Positions 1 to 13,051 are shown, counted from the stretch's first letter. The stretch is DNA of 64,000 nucleotides from Agelaius tricolor (GCA_023055355.1 JALJCS010000035.1:2604001-2668000), one strand, 5' to 3'. Notes: generated from the sequence alone by a model not told the origin. A program made the numbers and translations.

Positions 1-381
1 CTTATTTCTGGTCTGTATTTCCCACACTTTCTGATCAGTCAGTGCACTGAGCAGGAGAAATGGAAACTGGATAAATCAGCATCATACCTTGTCCAATTAC
101 CTCCCATTATAACCACATCCAGATGCTACACTCAGAAGTTGCAAGAAATTCCATTGGGGATGGTCATAAAATTAAAAGCATATCTATTCCATTCCTCTGT
201 TATCAAGTCACAATATTTCCCCTTTTAGCATCAAATGTATATATAATTTGCAATACACATAGCCCTCATCCCAAAATAGGAGGGAAAATGCAGAGCTGGA
301 CATTACCAGTGCCTACAGACCAGACTTTGCACAAAGCCAAGGCCAAAAACACAAGGAAACCTGTTGCATGAGAGAACACAA
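1..381. other. Unique sequence, no gene recognised
   Basis: Ordinary mixed-composition sequence. The only open frame is about 80 codons long and has no recognisable domain, so I read it as noncoding. Confidence 0.6.
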
Positions 382-503
382 TTTATATATATTTATATAT
401 ATATAAATATATATAAATATATATATTTATATAAAATATAACTTGAAATAGAATAAATATAACATAGAATAAAATATAATATAAAATAGAATACAACATA
501 AAA
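382..503. repeat. AT-rich simple repeat
   Basis: A run of TATATA and ATAAATAT units that degrades into imperfect AATAAAATATA-type units. It is almost entirely A and T. It is a low-complexity tract with no sign of function. Confidence 0.9.
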
Positions 504-3500
504 TAACCCTGCTCCTGATCTTTACAGCATCCAGATTTCTCCAGACCTGCTTCCACTGCTGTTTTTTTCTTCTTTGAAAGTTTTCAGGCAGAACCAGGCC
601 AGGATTCCCAGATCACTGTGTCCCATGGTATTAGTGCTTCCTGATGGCTGCTGCTGAGAGCCTGCAAATGGCACTTTTGATTATATCAGTGTCTTGAAGG
701 CATCTGTGATTGATTTACACAGACAGTTCCCTCACTCACACCACTGACAGCCAGTGAGGCTCGAATTTACAGCAAAAATTCCTGATTTAATCCAGAAATT
801 CATCACCTTGCACTTCTATGTCAAACCACTTCTATTGCTCCCCCTCTCCAATCCTCCTCCTCTGCCGAGGCCTCCCCACAGCCCATCATCAGCAACAGCT
901 TCACTGATGGAAATATTTAATAAAATCAGCCACAAAACCCACTTCACAAGACTCCACTTCACAACATGCTTAGTCCTGACAACTCTGCTATCAACAAAAA
1001 CCATCACATGTCCCTTAAGCAGCTCCCTGTAGCCTAACTTTTAAAATCTTGCTATAATCCTTTTTTTCCCTCTGATTAAACTCATTTCCTACGTGGCACA
1101 ACAACAAATACTTGGACAACCACAAATAATAAATACAGACCTGGCTCTTTCTAGATGAAGACAGTGCAGTTGACAGAGATGTGGCATTTGACCCAACTGG
1201 AGCTGCATGCCAGCCCACTTTCCAATCCCCTTTGTCTTGGACAATCTTTTTTTTTTCTCCAATATTCATTGCAAAGCTTTTCCTCCTATTCAGGTCAACC
1301 CCAAAGGTCTACAGTTATTCACTACCACTAAGTCTTTTGTTACAGTCACTATTAAAACACAATTAAAGCAGGATTATGGGATGCTTATGCAGAACAGGAT
1401 GTTAATCCACAAATGGTCCTGTGGAAGCCACATTTGGAGTCAAATCCTAGCTGGTGCAAATAAGAAAACTGGAACTGCACCCAGAGGAGATTAATACAAC
1501 AGTGCCTCACTAATTCACACTGAAGGCCAGAAAACCACATTGAATATTTCTGACTAAAAGGAGAAAGAGAAGTACAAATAAATGCACCACAAAATGCTCT
1601 CCTTTTCAGTTCCAAGCAGCAATCTGAGTGAACATTGTGGGGCACTGCAATGAGAGGAGCACGCTATATATAGCTAATGAAATCCTGCTAACATTAGACA
1701 TGGCCACAGCATCTGTTACTAAATCTTTGCTGAGGAGTGTACACAGACCAGCAGTTTCTAGAGGGCTGGTAAGAAAAGCAATGTACTGAAATGAAGCTTT
1801 GTCAGCTTCTGGTGTGCACAAACACAACCTTAAATTGAGGCTTAATATTTACTGCTGTGTCATCTCCACAGGGAATTCTCATCAGTGCCTGAGGTGATCC
1901 TCAGGTGATGCTAAACTCTACAGCACCAGCAATTTCACTGCTTCTCCTTATTACTCTCCAGAAAATTTTCAATCAACACGAAGGAAATTATGCCCAAGGT
2001 ACAGACCTGCTCTCATTAACTCAATCTGCATCCACAGGATGGCCCATTTGAGGAAATTTTCACCTTAAAAAAAAACTTTTCAGCATCTTCCACATGCCAA
2101 GCACCAATCCCAGAGAGCCCCCTGCCCCACAGGCTCCCTGCCCTGACCAGCAGCAGGGCTGTAACTCTGTCCCACAACGTGTTCATGCCTCAGTTTTTGG
2201 CTGAAATCAGTGGCTGCCTTGTAACTTTGGGGTTTCAACACCCAGGGGAACAAGTGAGAACAAGTCAGCCTTGCTCCAAACCACACCAAGCCCAGAAGAG
2301 CAGCCACAGGCAGGGAGGAGCCCCCAGCACTGCAGACATCATCCCAAAACACAGCACTCTGGGTTTAGATCCCTCTGGGGACAGAGAAGAAGGCTGTAAG
2401 ATTTTGTGGAGCAGAACCTGTGGGTTTTGCAGCTTGGACTGTCCCAGCAGAAACCACCTCAGGTGCCTTCAGCAGGGATCAGCCAATCTCCAACAGGACC
2501 ATCTCTGTGAAACCAAGCACTAGCTCCAGCTGAGCCCAGCAGCAGTTTCTGAGGCTGATTTCTGCTTTGCAGAGCTTTATACAACAGAAGGAAGAAATTC
2601 AAAGCCTCAGGTAGGTTGTGAATCCACTCGGGCACAAAGACAGCAGAGGCATTCACTTAAATGCAGGAAGCCCACAGCAAAATATCTATTCCCTGACAAC
2701 AGCTTCTGGGTACCAATCTCTCATCATCATGGTGTTGAGCAAGCACAGTCAATAACTTCCTGGCATCTTGGAGAATTCCTCTGCACCTGGATTTCCAGCG
2801 AGTTATAAAATTTCTGCCTCGCAGGACCCCAGCCATTTTTTGTGCCAGTTCTCCCTTCAATTTCACACTTAATTAAGTCCCCAGATCAAGTCTCAGGATG
2901 GATTGCTCACTAGACCAGCAGCCAGAATTGATGTCCTGTCTAACTGATGGGGCCTGAGGACCAAAGGAAAAAAAGAGAGAGCACGAGTGATAAGCAGAGA
3001 GGGAGAACAAGGAAAGCTGATTTTATTGCAGGGTTAAAAGCCTAATCTTCTATTGAAATAGTATCAATGAGAGGAAAATTGTCTCTTATCCATGTGATAC
3101 TGCTGACCCAGGCTTGCTTTAGAAGCTGTAATATCATTCCAAGAGAAAATTATGTTGGCAAGTAAGTATTCTTGAGAGACAGCTAAAAGGAAGCAGAACT
3201 CAGAGAGAAGACAGCACGGGATGGAAAAGGGGCTGCCCAGGGCTCTGTGGGGAGGAGACACACTGAACCTGTGATGAGGAACCCTGCAGAACCAGACAGA
3301 GGTAATGGGAAAGCCTACAAGGGCTCAGTGTGATGAAGTGCTCAAAAGCTTGGCTGTTTCCTCTCAACTCTCTCCAAACGCCTCAATTTAGGCTGAAAAC
3401 CTCATGAGCTAAACCCTACTCAGGAGATTTCTGGAAGTTCCTGTTCTTTTTGGAAGTATCACAAGAGGGATTATTTTTATTGCTGCAGTTTGGCATTCCA

Positions 3501-5050
3501 GTGTGCAGCATGGCCAAACCCAGGAAGGCTGAAGGCAGTGAAGAAGCAGAGCTAACATTTTTTGAGTGCTGTGAGAGGTTGAACCATAAGTCTGAGTGTT
3601 TCAGGTCAGTCCTATCCTGGGCACACACAAGCAGTTCTTCATGATAAGCAGACCACTTCCTCTCTTTAGAGCATTTCAAACAAATAATGAGGCATTTCCA
3701 ATGGATCTCAAAGACCCTGGTAGGCTGGTGATGGATAAAGAAATAAGAGAGGAGTGTAGGGGTTTCCACTGCTCTTTTCTGGCCCTGTATTGTATTGTAC
3801 AATATTGTACCTATGGATAATTGAAAATCAGGCCATTGATCATATTCAAATTTACTGAACAAACCACTGCAGAAGCTGACTGAAGAAGTTCCTCCACTAA
3901 CAACTCACAACCCCTTTCTGCAATTCATTTATTGACCCAGCTCCCCACCAACACACCACAGATAACCCAGATGTGATAACACGTGCTAGGTACTGCAAAC
4001 ACTACTCACCATCCCTCACACACCACCTGCTTTTCCTGCACATTTCTTCATCTACTGAAACGTCACAAGAAGGAATTTAGAATTCTTTGGCCCACTTTAG
4101 AGTGCATTTTGCTGATTGGAGCACATTCCTGGACTCAAAGTAAGGCTACGCACTCTGGTACTAACCACCTGTCCAGAAAAGTGAAAAAGTCTTATTCATT
4201 AAAAGTAATTAGGTGGATTTAAGCTGGCCAACTGCCCCAGAGCCATAAAGGGGCTTTCAGTTGGGTATTTCTGTATTAACAAGCAGAGAAAGAGACCTAT
4301 TAGAAACAGTTAATGATAAATGTGGTTCTTCAAAGAGGTTTTGATACCAAGTCTCTGCAGAGGCATCTTTGCTATCTGGTCCCATTTTTAGCCAAACAGA
4401 GAAGTGGTATCAGCATCCATGAAAGGCTAAGCCATGACCTTACCAATGTGCCCACCATGAGATGCATCTTCCACCCTGAAACTCCCAGAAATCTGCAAAT
4501 ACCAGAGCTGAGCAGGTTTCCAATACAGGAATACTGGAAAGTACCTAAATTCAACCCTAAAAACCTACAGTACCCAGCAGGGGTGGGAAAAGCCATGATA
4601 ACTTGCCCGTAATTCCTTCAGGAATTACAGGTTTGTTTCCTTGGTTTTGAAGCCAATACAGTGACAAAGAACATTTAATGTCTCAGGCATGTTTATCAGA
4701 ATCCACTTGTTCAATGCAAATTCTGTTAATTCCAGGGAATCTTATTCCACTCTTCTCAAAACTGAAGTGAAAGATGTGAGGCCTGAAGTGGCCAGAATGG
4801 TGTGGGTGGTCAGGGTTATGCAGATCTCCCCCAAACTGTAGAATATATTAATATTTCTTGCCGTTCCCATTTGAAGACAACTGGTCCTACATGAACCCCC
4901 AGAACAGATTACACTGAGGTAATGATTCCAGCAGCAAGGAAAGCCCCTCACAGCTGATATCCAGGAGAAGCTCTGCAATATGAGCTGAAGAAAACAACAT
5001 GAACTGCACACAGATCCTGAGTTAACACCACAAAATTTCAACTGGAAACA
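504..5050. other. Unique sequence, 4.5 kb, no gene recognised
   Basis: No frame longer than about 150 codons. The longest is 3416-3862 on the minus strand and has no recognisable domain. I see no LTR, no CR1 3' end and no tandem repeat. It is likely intergenic or intronic. Confidence 0.6.
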
Positions 5051-5351
5051 ATTCTGTCTGGTCCCATGTGCCTGTGTGAAAGCTTTACTGAGCCACTGTG
5101 CCCTTTGTTCCTATCAGGTTCATACCTCATGCCTCATAAAAAGAACATTTTAAAGATCCCAAACGTGTTTTTTTATAAAACTTAGCACTGCCATGATGAT
5201 GCTGACCAGAAGATAAGAGCAGCTACTTCACCCTCTAATTAGTACTTCACATTTTCAGTGTCAATCACTGCAAGGACTCCTGCCTACATCCTTGGGTACC
5301 TCTCTCCCCTTCTCTCCTTACAAACCTGAATTTAAGAACATGTGAATAAGT
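5051..5351. repeat. Direct duplication, copy 1
   Basis: About 300 bp that recurs at 5430-5739 at a spacing of 379 bp. Both copies start with ATTCTGTCTGGTCCCA and end near GAACATGTGAATAAGT. They differ by scattered substitutions and a small indel, for example in the CATACCAACCTGCC stretch that only copy 2 has. It is a local segmental duplication, not a recognised transposon. Confidence 0.9.
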
Positions 5352-5429
5352 TGCCTGCATGGGACCCATCCACTGGCAAAGCAAAGACTTTCTGAAATCC
5401 TGAGTTAGATTAAAGTAAGCATCCACATG

Positions 5430-5739
5430 ATTCTGTCTGGTCCCACGTGCCTGTGTCAAAGCTTTCCCTCAGCCACTGTGCCCTTTGTTCCTATCAGGTT
5501 CACACCCCATACCAACCTGCCTCAGAAAAAGAACATTTGAAAGATCCCAAACGTGTTTTTTTTATAAAACTTAGCACTGCCATGATGATGCTGACCATAA
5601 GATAAGAGCAGCTACTTCACCCTCTAATTAGTACTTCACATTTTCAGTATAAATCACTGCAAGGACTCCTGCCTACATCCTTGGGTACTCTCTATCCCTC
5701 TCTCCTTACAAACCTGAATTTAAGAACATGTAAATAAGT
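5430..5739. repeat. Direct duplication, copy 2
   Basis: Second copy of the segment at 5051-5351, in the same orientation. Copy 1 is followed by about 78 bp with no match after copy 2, so the duplicated unit is about 300 bp with a spacer. Substitutions suggest moderate age. Confidence 0.9.
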
Positions 5740-6825
5740 CTTTTCACATTTTCTGAAGCACTTGGAACCCAAACACTGCAGTGACCGAATTGCCCCAGCT
5801 GTGGGGGAGATGGGCTTTAATCCTCTCTGGTGCAGAAATGAACAGAGCAGAACTCCCCAAACCCCACAGACACAAGGGGAAGAGGAAATGTGCCTCAACA
5901 GGCAGCACTGGAGGCAGAAATCTCTGCTGAACCTAAACCTGAGCAGATTACAGAGGTCACATTGGGTGTATTATTCCAGTTGGTATTTTGAGAACTGAAA
6001 ATCCGAGAAGACCAAAGTAAACCAGCAAGAATCAATCACAGCCAGAAATCCAAGTATTTGAACTTAGAACCAGCTTTTTTTGTGTGTTCATAAATCAAGC
6101 AGGGAGAAGTAAAATCTTTGAAGATTTTCAGAGAAAATGTTATTATGAGTTTAAAAAAATACAGAGAACATTTTGTGGCTAGAGTTGAACTTTTTGGACA
6201 AAGACTGTGAATGATGGGAGGACCTTTTCAGTCTTTATGATTCTCATAGAAAATAGTCATTTCATAGAACATAGAAGGAGAACACAGAAGATGAATTCTG
6301 AGCCCTGAGGAATGGAGAACCATGGAATTGTTAGAAGGAGGATTCTCCTTAGCACAGGCTGGGAAACAGCCACGTCCTTCAGCCTGACACCCACAGGGAG
6401 ATGCTTATCCTTGAATTTCTGGTGAGGCACCTCCTGTTCTCCACCAAGACCCTCCTTCCCTGCTGATGGCAACAAAGCTAACAAGGAAATTGATTCCATA
6501 TTTCAAAATACATTCACTTTGCCCAGGCCTTCTCTCCAGCAAGAAAAGACAACATCCTGAGGTTTGCTCCAGCAACACCTTGAGAGAAGTGATTAAATTC
6601 CCTATATTTTCATGCTAATGGACTTTTTTTGCTTCAAAAATGTCAATCTATTTAAAAGGTCACTTTTATTTTTAAAAATTCTTCATGACAGGTTTCAGAG
6701 TACCTTTGACACTGGATTACATCATGTTTCCTCTGACACCTGAGTCACAGAATGCTCAGAGCAGGATTTCCAAGGCTTCCTTTTATTTTGTGTTCCCAGG
6801 AATTCTACTCCCACCATGAGTATAA
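5740..6825. other. Unique sequence, no gene recognised
   Basis: Only frames under 85 codons, and no repeat family is recognised. It leads into the AT-rich satellite on the right. Confidence 0.55.
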
Positions 6826-7065
6826 TCAATAATAATAGGATATTATTAATATATTAATATAATTAATAATAGGATATATATAATATATACTGTAAATATA
6901 TTACATTAGGATATAATATATAATATATAATATATAATATATAATATATTATATATTATATATTATAAATTATATATTATATATTATATGTTATATATTA
7001 TATGTTATATGTTATATGTTATATGTTATATGTTATATATTATATGTTATATATTATATATTATT
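6826..7065. repeat. AT-rich satellite
   Basis: Imperfect array of TATAATA, TATATTA and TATATGT units, about 240 bp and almost pure A and T. The right part uses TATATGT units. It ends directly against a perfect hairpin at 7066-7100. Confidence 0.92.
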
Positions 7066-7100
7066 CCTGTGGCAATAATCAATAGGATTATTGCCACAGG
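7066..7100. repeat. Perfect 15-bp inverted repeat
   Basis: The left arm CCTGTGGCAATAATC and right arm GATTATTGCCACAGG are exact reverse complements around a 5-bp loop (AATAG). The hairpin sits at the edge of the AT satellite. Confidence 0.9.
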
Positions 7101-7256
7101 ATTCAACAGGAGAAAGGGCAGCAAACACTGAACACATTTGAAGGCCCAAACCTTAAAGTCAACATTTTCCAGTCAAGAAAATAGCACTTTGGTTAGCAAT
7201 GAGTATGTCAAATTATGAACTTATTATGAATAAAGCAGGCTGGTAAATGAGCCCAA

Positions 7257-7322
<66 letters not shown>
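7257..7322. repeat. (AAT)n microsatellite
   Basis: About 22 uninterrupted AAT units. The purity suggests it is polymorphic. Confidence 0.95.
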
Positions 7323-7323
<1 letters not shown>

Positions 7324-8086
7324 TAGCATGCTCACTACAGCCTATGGCAGCTCACTGTGATGGATTTGAGATGGCTTAAGGTGCCAGTTAAGTGAATCAA
7401 GAATTAAAGCAGCATCACTGAATATCTACAGAAGAAGGGTGAAAAGGATGCCTTAAGGCTGTGCCCCAAAACAGGACCAGTTCTGCCCATTTCTTTCTTG
7501 CTACACATTTCCCAAGCAGCTATAAACCAGTTTCACTTGTTCCATGCTTTTCCAAACTCCTCCAGAGCTCTGCTGCCTCCAGGGCTGGACACTCCTCTCC
7601 TATCACCAGCTACAGCCCCTCCTGTGGTGTAAACCTGGGGCAACACAACCCACAAGTTCTCCTAATTCTCTTTCCAACGCCTTCTGCACTAACAAAATCT
7701 ATTTCTCCTGTCTCCTTTGTCTTCTCACTCTAAATTAAAACACCAGAATTTCTCCTCTTTCATGGGTCACACTTCCCCAGGTCTGTAAGTACCCACCTGC
7801 ACACTCTTCTGGAGGATCCTTGACTCCATCCCTTCTCCAAAAGTGTTCAAAGCCAACAAACTCCTTATTTCCCCTGATTTTCAGAGTCCTGCCCAACCTC
7901 CCAGCTCAAATCTGAGCACAATCATTCTCACAGCCACCCCCCAGTTTAGATCACAACTAAAACATCAACTCTTCAACCTGTTTCAGAGCAGGGGCTGTTT
8001 AGAGCAGAACCTGCAGTTTCACAATTTTCACATCTGAAATAGCCAGGACATTTCTGATGCAATCTAGACAGGATTCCATAGAATTT
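7323..8086. other. Unique sequence, no gene recognised
   Basis: Several overlapping frames under 95 codons, with a pyrimidine-rich bias around 7450-7800. No motif or family is recognised. Confidence 0.5.
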
Positions 8087-8750
8087 GTGAGTAGGAGCCT
8101 GAGAGGAGAGATGTGGGGCTCCAGGCTGCTCTCCAAAATGCAGTTTATTGTACCCAAGGTGTCACAGCAGCCCAGGGCTGTGGGTGACAGAGCTGTGCCC
8201 ACAGCTGCCAGCTCCAGCTGCAAACAGGCCTGGAGACCCTTTGGTTTTGGTTACAGATGCATTATAGACTTTTCTGTGCATCTTATACATAACCAACCAA
8301 TCAATACCTTTACTATTACCTACAGCCTATCATAACTATCATTGCCATGTTATGGTTAATACTATCCAAATCACATGTTGCAGTTTAAGCTAGAAATTGT
8401 TTTTCAGTTTTATTGCAGTAGAAAACTCTTAGAGCTTTTTTTCTGCTTGCCACATCAACGTGTCTTCTTTGCCTCTGGTATCTTTCTGCTTGGTAAAATC
8501 ATCTTTTTGTTTGTGGTCTGCTTATCCCTTGCTTTAAGTCATAAAATCTCTTTCTATCTCAACACAACCTTTGCTTTCTTAGCTGTCCAGCAAGCCTGGC
8601 TCAGCAATTGTCAATTTACCCATCTATTATTCTCCTGTATCAAAACTTGCTTCCATCTCTGTTCCATTTTCAGATTCTGCATTCAGAGATCTTTCTTCCA
8701 GGCACACGTAGCTGTGAAACTTTCTTGTCAAACTTTCAGCCAGGCCTGGC
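8087..8750 (-). mobile_element. Solo LTR, family C
   Basis: Matches the LTR at 23994-24646 over most of its length. Shared landmarks are TGGGGCTCCAGGCTGCTCTC, CAGTTTATTGTACCCAAGG (an AATAAA poly(A) signal on the minus strand), a shared AGACTTTTCT stretch, and the TGTCAAACTTTCA region near the far end. The LTR reads on the minus strand. No internal viral sequence or primer-binding site is attached. I could not find a convincing target-site duplication, so the ends are approximate. The family looks class II (ERVK-like), judged from the primer-binding site of the other copy. Confidence 0.8.
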
Positions 8751-10506
8751 AGCAGGTCCTGGCAGCAGGATCAGTGCTCCTGCACTTTAAAGCCCAGTGC
8801 TGTGTGTGCTGCTGCTAAAGTGGGAGATTCTTTCAGAGCAGCATTAAGGTTTAGGACTTATAACTGATGTGCTCTAATCCTTCCCAGCAGAGGCCAATGG
8901 TGCATGTAAGAGTATTAAGCTTGAGATACATTAAATCCTAAACATTTCCAAGTTGCAAGCAGAAATAGATCACAATCAAAGCCTGCAATTCAAACATGCT
9001 TAAGAGAATGAGCTCAAACCCTGATTTCAGGAGAGCTCTTCTCCACACGTCCTGAGTGCCAGATCTGGATGAAGATATTAAAAAGCAGTTTCAGTCCTTA
9101 TCTTTAGCCCATCTGAAGATCAAAGAGAATTGGAAACAAAAACATTCCAAGGCATTGAAGTGATACATTTGTAATGAGTTTCTCCTATTATTACACACAC
9201 TTGGGATTTTTTTTTGGGGGGTGTTGGGGAGACAGGGAAGGAAGGCAATTTTGGCAGCCTGTTAAGAAGAAAGGATGGAAACACATTTTAACACATTTTA
9301 TTACTAATTTTCCTCCCTCTTCTCCTATTTTTCCTCAATAAAACCACTGAAGAGATCCATGAAATTACAGGAGATACAAATCCGTTATCCACAGTTTGCA
9401 GGTGTCGACATGCCAGACCCTTAATATGTAAATAAATTGGGCTGGGCTTTTTTTCTTTCCCTTTCCAAAGCAGCGTTGGCCAGCAGATAAACAGCAACAA
9501 TGCAGCCTGTGTGATGGCCCAAATAATTAATTCCTATAACCAGGAATCTTCTTGAAGCTTGCCTTCAAGTCTAACTCTGATGGGGAATAAGAGGGAAGGG
9601 GCTGCTCCTCAGCTGTAGGTGAAACAGTGACACGACTGAGAAGGAAATTGGTTTGAAAATCCTGATGAGGAATGAAGTAAGGAATGAATGAGTGAAAGAG
9701 AGCAGAAAGAGAGAGAAAGAAGCACAGAGATTCTCCAGAGGCTTATGAGAATCATGCCAGTGAAGAGACTGTGCACAGAAACCATCTCCTTCTCAAAGTC
9801 GGCGTTTTGCCAAAAAAATAAAAAAGACCCTGATCCCTAGAAATGTTCCTGTCTGCTGGCTCCTGGAGATAAGGGAGTGATATTTCACAGTCTGACACTA
9901 ATCATATTTGGGCATACTAAGTAAGGACAGTGCAGGGGCTTTCTTTGCAGCATGCATATTCCAAGTTCAAAGCAAAAACTCGTTACTGTGCCTAAAAAAT
10001 CCTCTTAACTCAGAAACACGAGGAAAAAAGGGGAGAGAAAAAAGAAAGAGAGGGAGGTGCTTGGAGGGGGGAGGAGAACTGTCCTTATCTTTGTATTGTT
10101 GTCTCTACCCAGCCCCATCAGTGATGCCTGCTGCAGGTTTTTATCATGGGGGGAAGATGCTCCCCTCTTTTCCCCCCACCCATGAAAATGTGACAGGAGG
10201 CTTCCTGATGCAATATTTCATGGCTGTGATTTACACATCCCAGCCTTCACTCCATCTGAAGGCAGAACAGCCACCATGGAGCCAGTTCCTGGGGTGAAAT
10301 CAGTGGAATTCTCCCCACTGGAGACCCAGCTGGCCCTGTTTGCTCCTGCAGCAGGAAACTGCTCACCCCTGAGCAGAGGTCACTGTCTGCCTCTCTGCTC
10401 AGGGCTCCTCTATTCCCCACCAAAAATCAACAGCAAAAAACCCTTCACTGAAGCTGTGCCATGAGCTGGAGGCCTCAGCACAGATAAACACAGGCTGGGT
10501 GTCGGG
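8751..10506. other. Unique sequence, no gene recognised
   Basis: No repeat family is recognised. The block at 9350-9560 keeps CpGs inside AT-rich sequence and has TAATTAATT-type motifs, so it might be a conserved noncoding element. The 129-codon frame at 9908-10297 has no recognisable domain. Confidence 0.5.
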
Positions 10507-11094
10507 TCTGTCTGTCTGTCTGTCTGTGCCCCGACACGGGTAGGGCGGTTCTTGGGTGGACGCGTTTCAAAGGACGAGTCTGGACTCTTCAGCTTTTCGG
10601 TCTTCAGATTGTTTATTGTTTCTTATCTACAAAATTTTCTGTCTGCCCAACAGAGGTCTGATCTGCAAGGCAGCCAAGGGCACTCTGATCACCCACGGGG
10701 CGGTCGTGTCTTTTTATACTAAAATCTACGTACGTGATATTTACCTTTATTTTCCAATACTTTTCACCCATGTTGGCAAGTGCACCTTCACCAGAAACCA
10801 ATCCCCAAGTGCCAACATCACCACAGGAGATGGAAGACAAGAAGAAGAAAGAAGAAGGACGAGACACGCCCTGATCCCTCCATCTTGTATCCATAACCCC
10901 CCTGTACCAAAAACCTTAAAGTTTATATTTCACCCTCTAAATGTGTCCCTTTTACACCTTTCACTCTAAAGTGATTCTCATGTCCTCAAACTGCTGTCAC
11001 TTCTGTGGATGGATCAAAATCAAGCCACCAAGCACTCTTGGCAACATTCCAGGATTTCCGAGACCCCCAAGGGTTCTCCTGGCATCTCTGGACA
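10507..11094 (-). mobile_element. Solo LTR, family D, CpG-rich copy
   Basis: Shares the landmarks of the LTRs at 46245-46928 and 54443-55064: TTGTTTATTGTTTCTTATCT (poly(A) signal on the minus strand), TTTTTATACTAAAA(A/T)CTACGT, and a CCTCCATCTTG block. It is flanked by TCGGG at 10502-10506 and 11095-11099, a candidate 5-bp target duplication. A (TCTG)n run lies at the left end. Unlike the other two copies it keeps many CpGs (GGACGCG, TACGTACGTG, GGGGCGGTCG), which suggests a younger insertion. The left terminus is not a canonical TG, so that boundary is less certain. Confidence 0.8.
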
Positions 11095-12653
11095 TCGGGA
11101 GCGATGTGCTGAGTTCCCACAGCAGGGATGGAGATGGAGCAGCAAAACTGTCCCTGTTTGGAGCAGCACCCTGCACATGCCATGGTCAACCAACCCTCAG
11201 CTTCCCCCACTGCTGCTCCACTCCACCCCAGTGGCTCACAGGGTGTGAAAAGCACAAATACAAAACATCTCCAGGGAGCAGAGCAGGCTTTATCCCACAC
11301 AGTCCTCACCAAACCCATCATTTTGTGCTGCATCACTGCCAGAGCCCACCTGCAGGGCTCAGCAATGGATGGGCTAGGACAGATTTAAGTCATAGTTTCA
11401 GCAAACAATGGATTAAAAGAGTGAATCAGTTTGGAGAAGAGCCAAGGAAGGTCACTATGTTGAATCTCAGCATTACCCAGGATGAATGTTTCAACTCCCC
11501 TTTTGCCAAATTGTATTTTTAGCTGGAGACTAATCTACTTTTAATGAAGAGGACAAAATAACCCCCATGTGAACTTTGATTTGTTCCACAATTGACAATT
11601 TCCACGTATTTAATTTTTTTATTCTGCCTTGCAAGCCAAAATAAAACCCAGACTGCTGCTCACAGCTTGAGGTGGAGCTATCACAAGACAGAGGCTTGCC
11701 AGAAGCATTTCCCATCCCTCCCCAGCTCTTCTGAACACCTCAGACTAAGTCCTGCAGACTGACCCAATTGTGAAATATCTCTGGTCAACCTGGAATCGTT
11801 CAAAGAACCTCTTTGTTCCACTGAGACTGAGCAGCTACAATTGACCATTCCAGGAGCGGCATCCTTGGTCTGGAGTTGTCAAACAGGGGATTATTAAAGA
11901 CAAAAAACTGATTAGGATTGAAGCCAAGCAAAAACCCCACTGGTCCCTGGAGAGCTGTACAGGGAAACAGCAAGAGGTGGATTAATTTTTTTAATTTAAA
12001 TTACTATCTTGGAGACATCCACATGACAGCACCTATTGCAGGGTCTGGAGAGAAGAACAGAGTTTATTTCCACATGCTAAACCTCACAGAGTTTCACCTG
12101 AGCCACCGCCCAAGAGCTGGCTCTGCTCACCAGGGCAGGGATGTCCCTGAGCCTCCACCCTGCTCCCAAATGGAAAATGACTTGGATATGAGCAAAAACA
12201 CATCAGGATTTAACAATTCCCTGGTCACACCGAGGCTAATCCAGCAGCACAACGTCCTCCCTGGAGCCCTCACTGCTCATTCCCATAAATCTGGGTGTGG
12301 AGGGAAGCATTCTGAAAGGTACAACATGAAATTTTCCCAATGGGAAACACACCCCTCCCTCCAGGGTTATTAAATTGTGCCATGCCACTGACAGGCTGAT
12401 CCCTCTCATTCCAAACCAGCATTTCTTACACCAGCTCCCCCCACTCCAAAGACCTCAGGAACTGGAAATATTCAGCTTAGGGATAAATATGATTTTGTGT
12501 GTTTGCTTCACACAGAAAAAGCCCTATGCCTCACCATGCTGCAATAGAATCACCTTCTGGAGTCTTATTCCTGTACAGAACACCTGCCCTCAGCTGCCTG
12601 AGCAGCCCAAAGGCTGTGGGGACAACAGGGAGCATTCCTAAACCCAGGGGGGA
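11095..12653. other. Unique sequence, no gene recognised
   Basis: The 193-codon frame starting at 10941 lies partly in the LTR and has no recognisable domain. The 151-codon frame at 11918-12373 is also unrecognised. Confidence 0.5.
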
Positions 12654-13051
12654 ATTTCTTGTCATGGTGTTTGCAGGGGTCTGAGGATGAGGGAAGAGAG
12701 GAGGATCTGACTCCATGTTTCAGAAGGCTTCATTTATTATTTTATGATATATATTATATTAAAACTATACTAAAAGAATAGAAGAAAGGATTTCATCAGC
12801 AGGCTAGCTAAGAATAGCAAAAGAAAGAATGAATAACAAAGGCTTGTGGCTCAGACAGAGTCCGAGCCAGCTGGGCTGTGATTGGCCATTAATTAGAAAC
12901 AACCACATGAGCCCAATCCCAGATGCACCTGTTGCATTCCACAGCAGCAGATAACCATTGGGTACATTTTGTTCCTGAGGCTTCTCAGCTTCTCAGGAGA
13001 AAAAAATCCTCAGGAAAGGATTTTCCATAAAAGATGTCTGTGACAATTTCT
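12654..13051 (-). mobile_element. Solo LTR, family A, with 6-bp target duplication
   Basis: The LTR proper is 12660-13045 (386 bp) and reads on the minus strand. It begins TGTCACAGACATC and ends ACCATGACA, so it has TG...CA termini with short inverted ends. The flanks are a perfect 6-bp duplication, ATTTCT, at 12654-12659 and 13046-13051. A poly(A) signal (AATAAA within AATAATAAATG) lies near the 3' end, and a CCAAT-type box (GGCCAATCACAGCCCAGC) is upstream. No internal sequence remains, as expected for a solo LTR formed by LTR-LTR recombination. A 6-bp duplication fits class II (ERVK-like) elements. Confidence 0.95.

Noticed and set aside
10941..11522. 193-codon plus-strand frame
   Set aside because: Starts inside the family D LTR on the opposite strand to the element; no domain.
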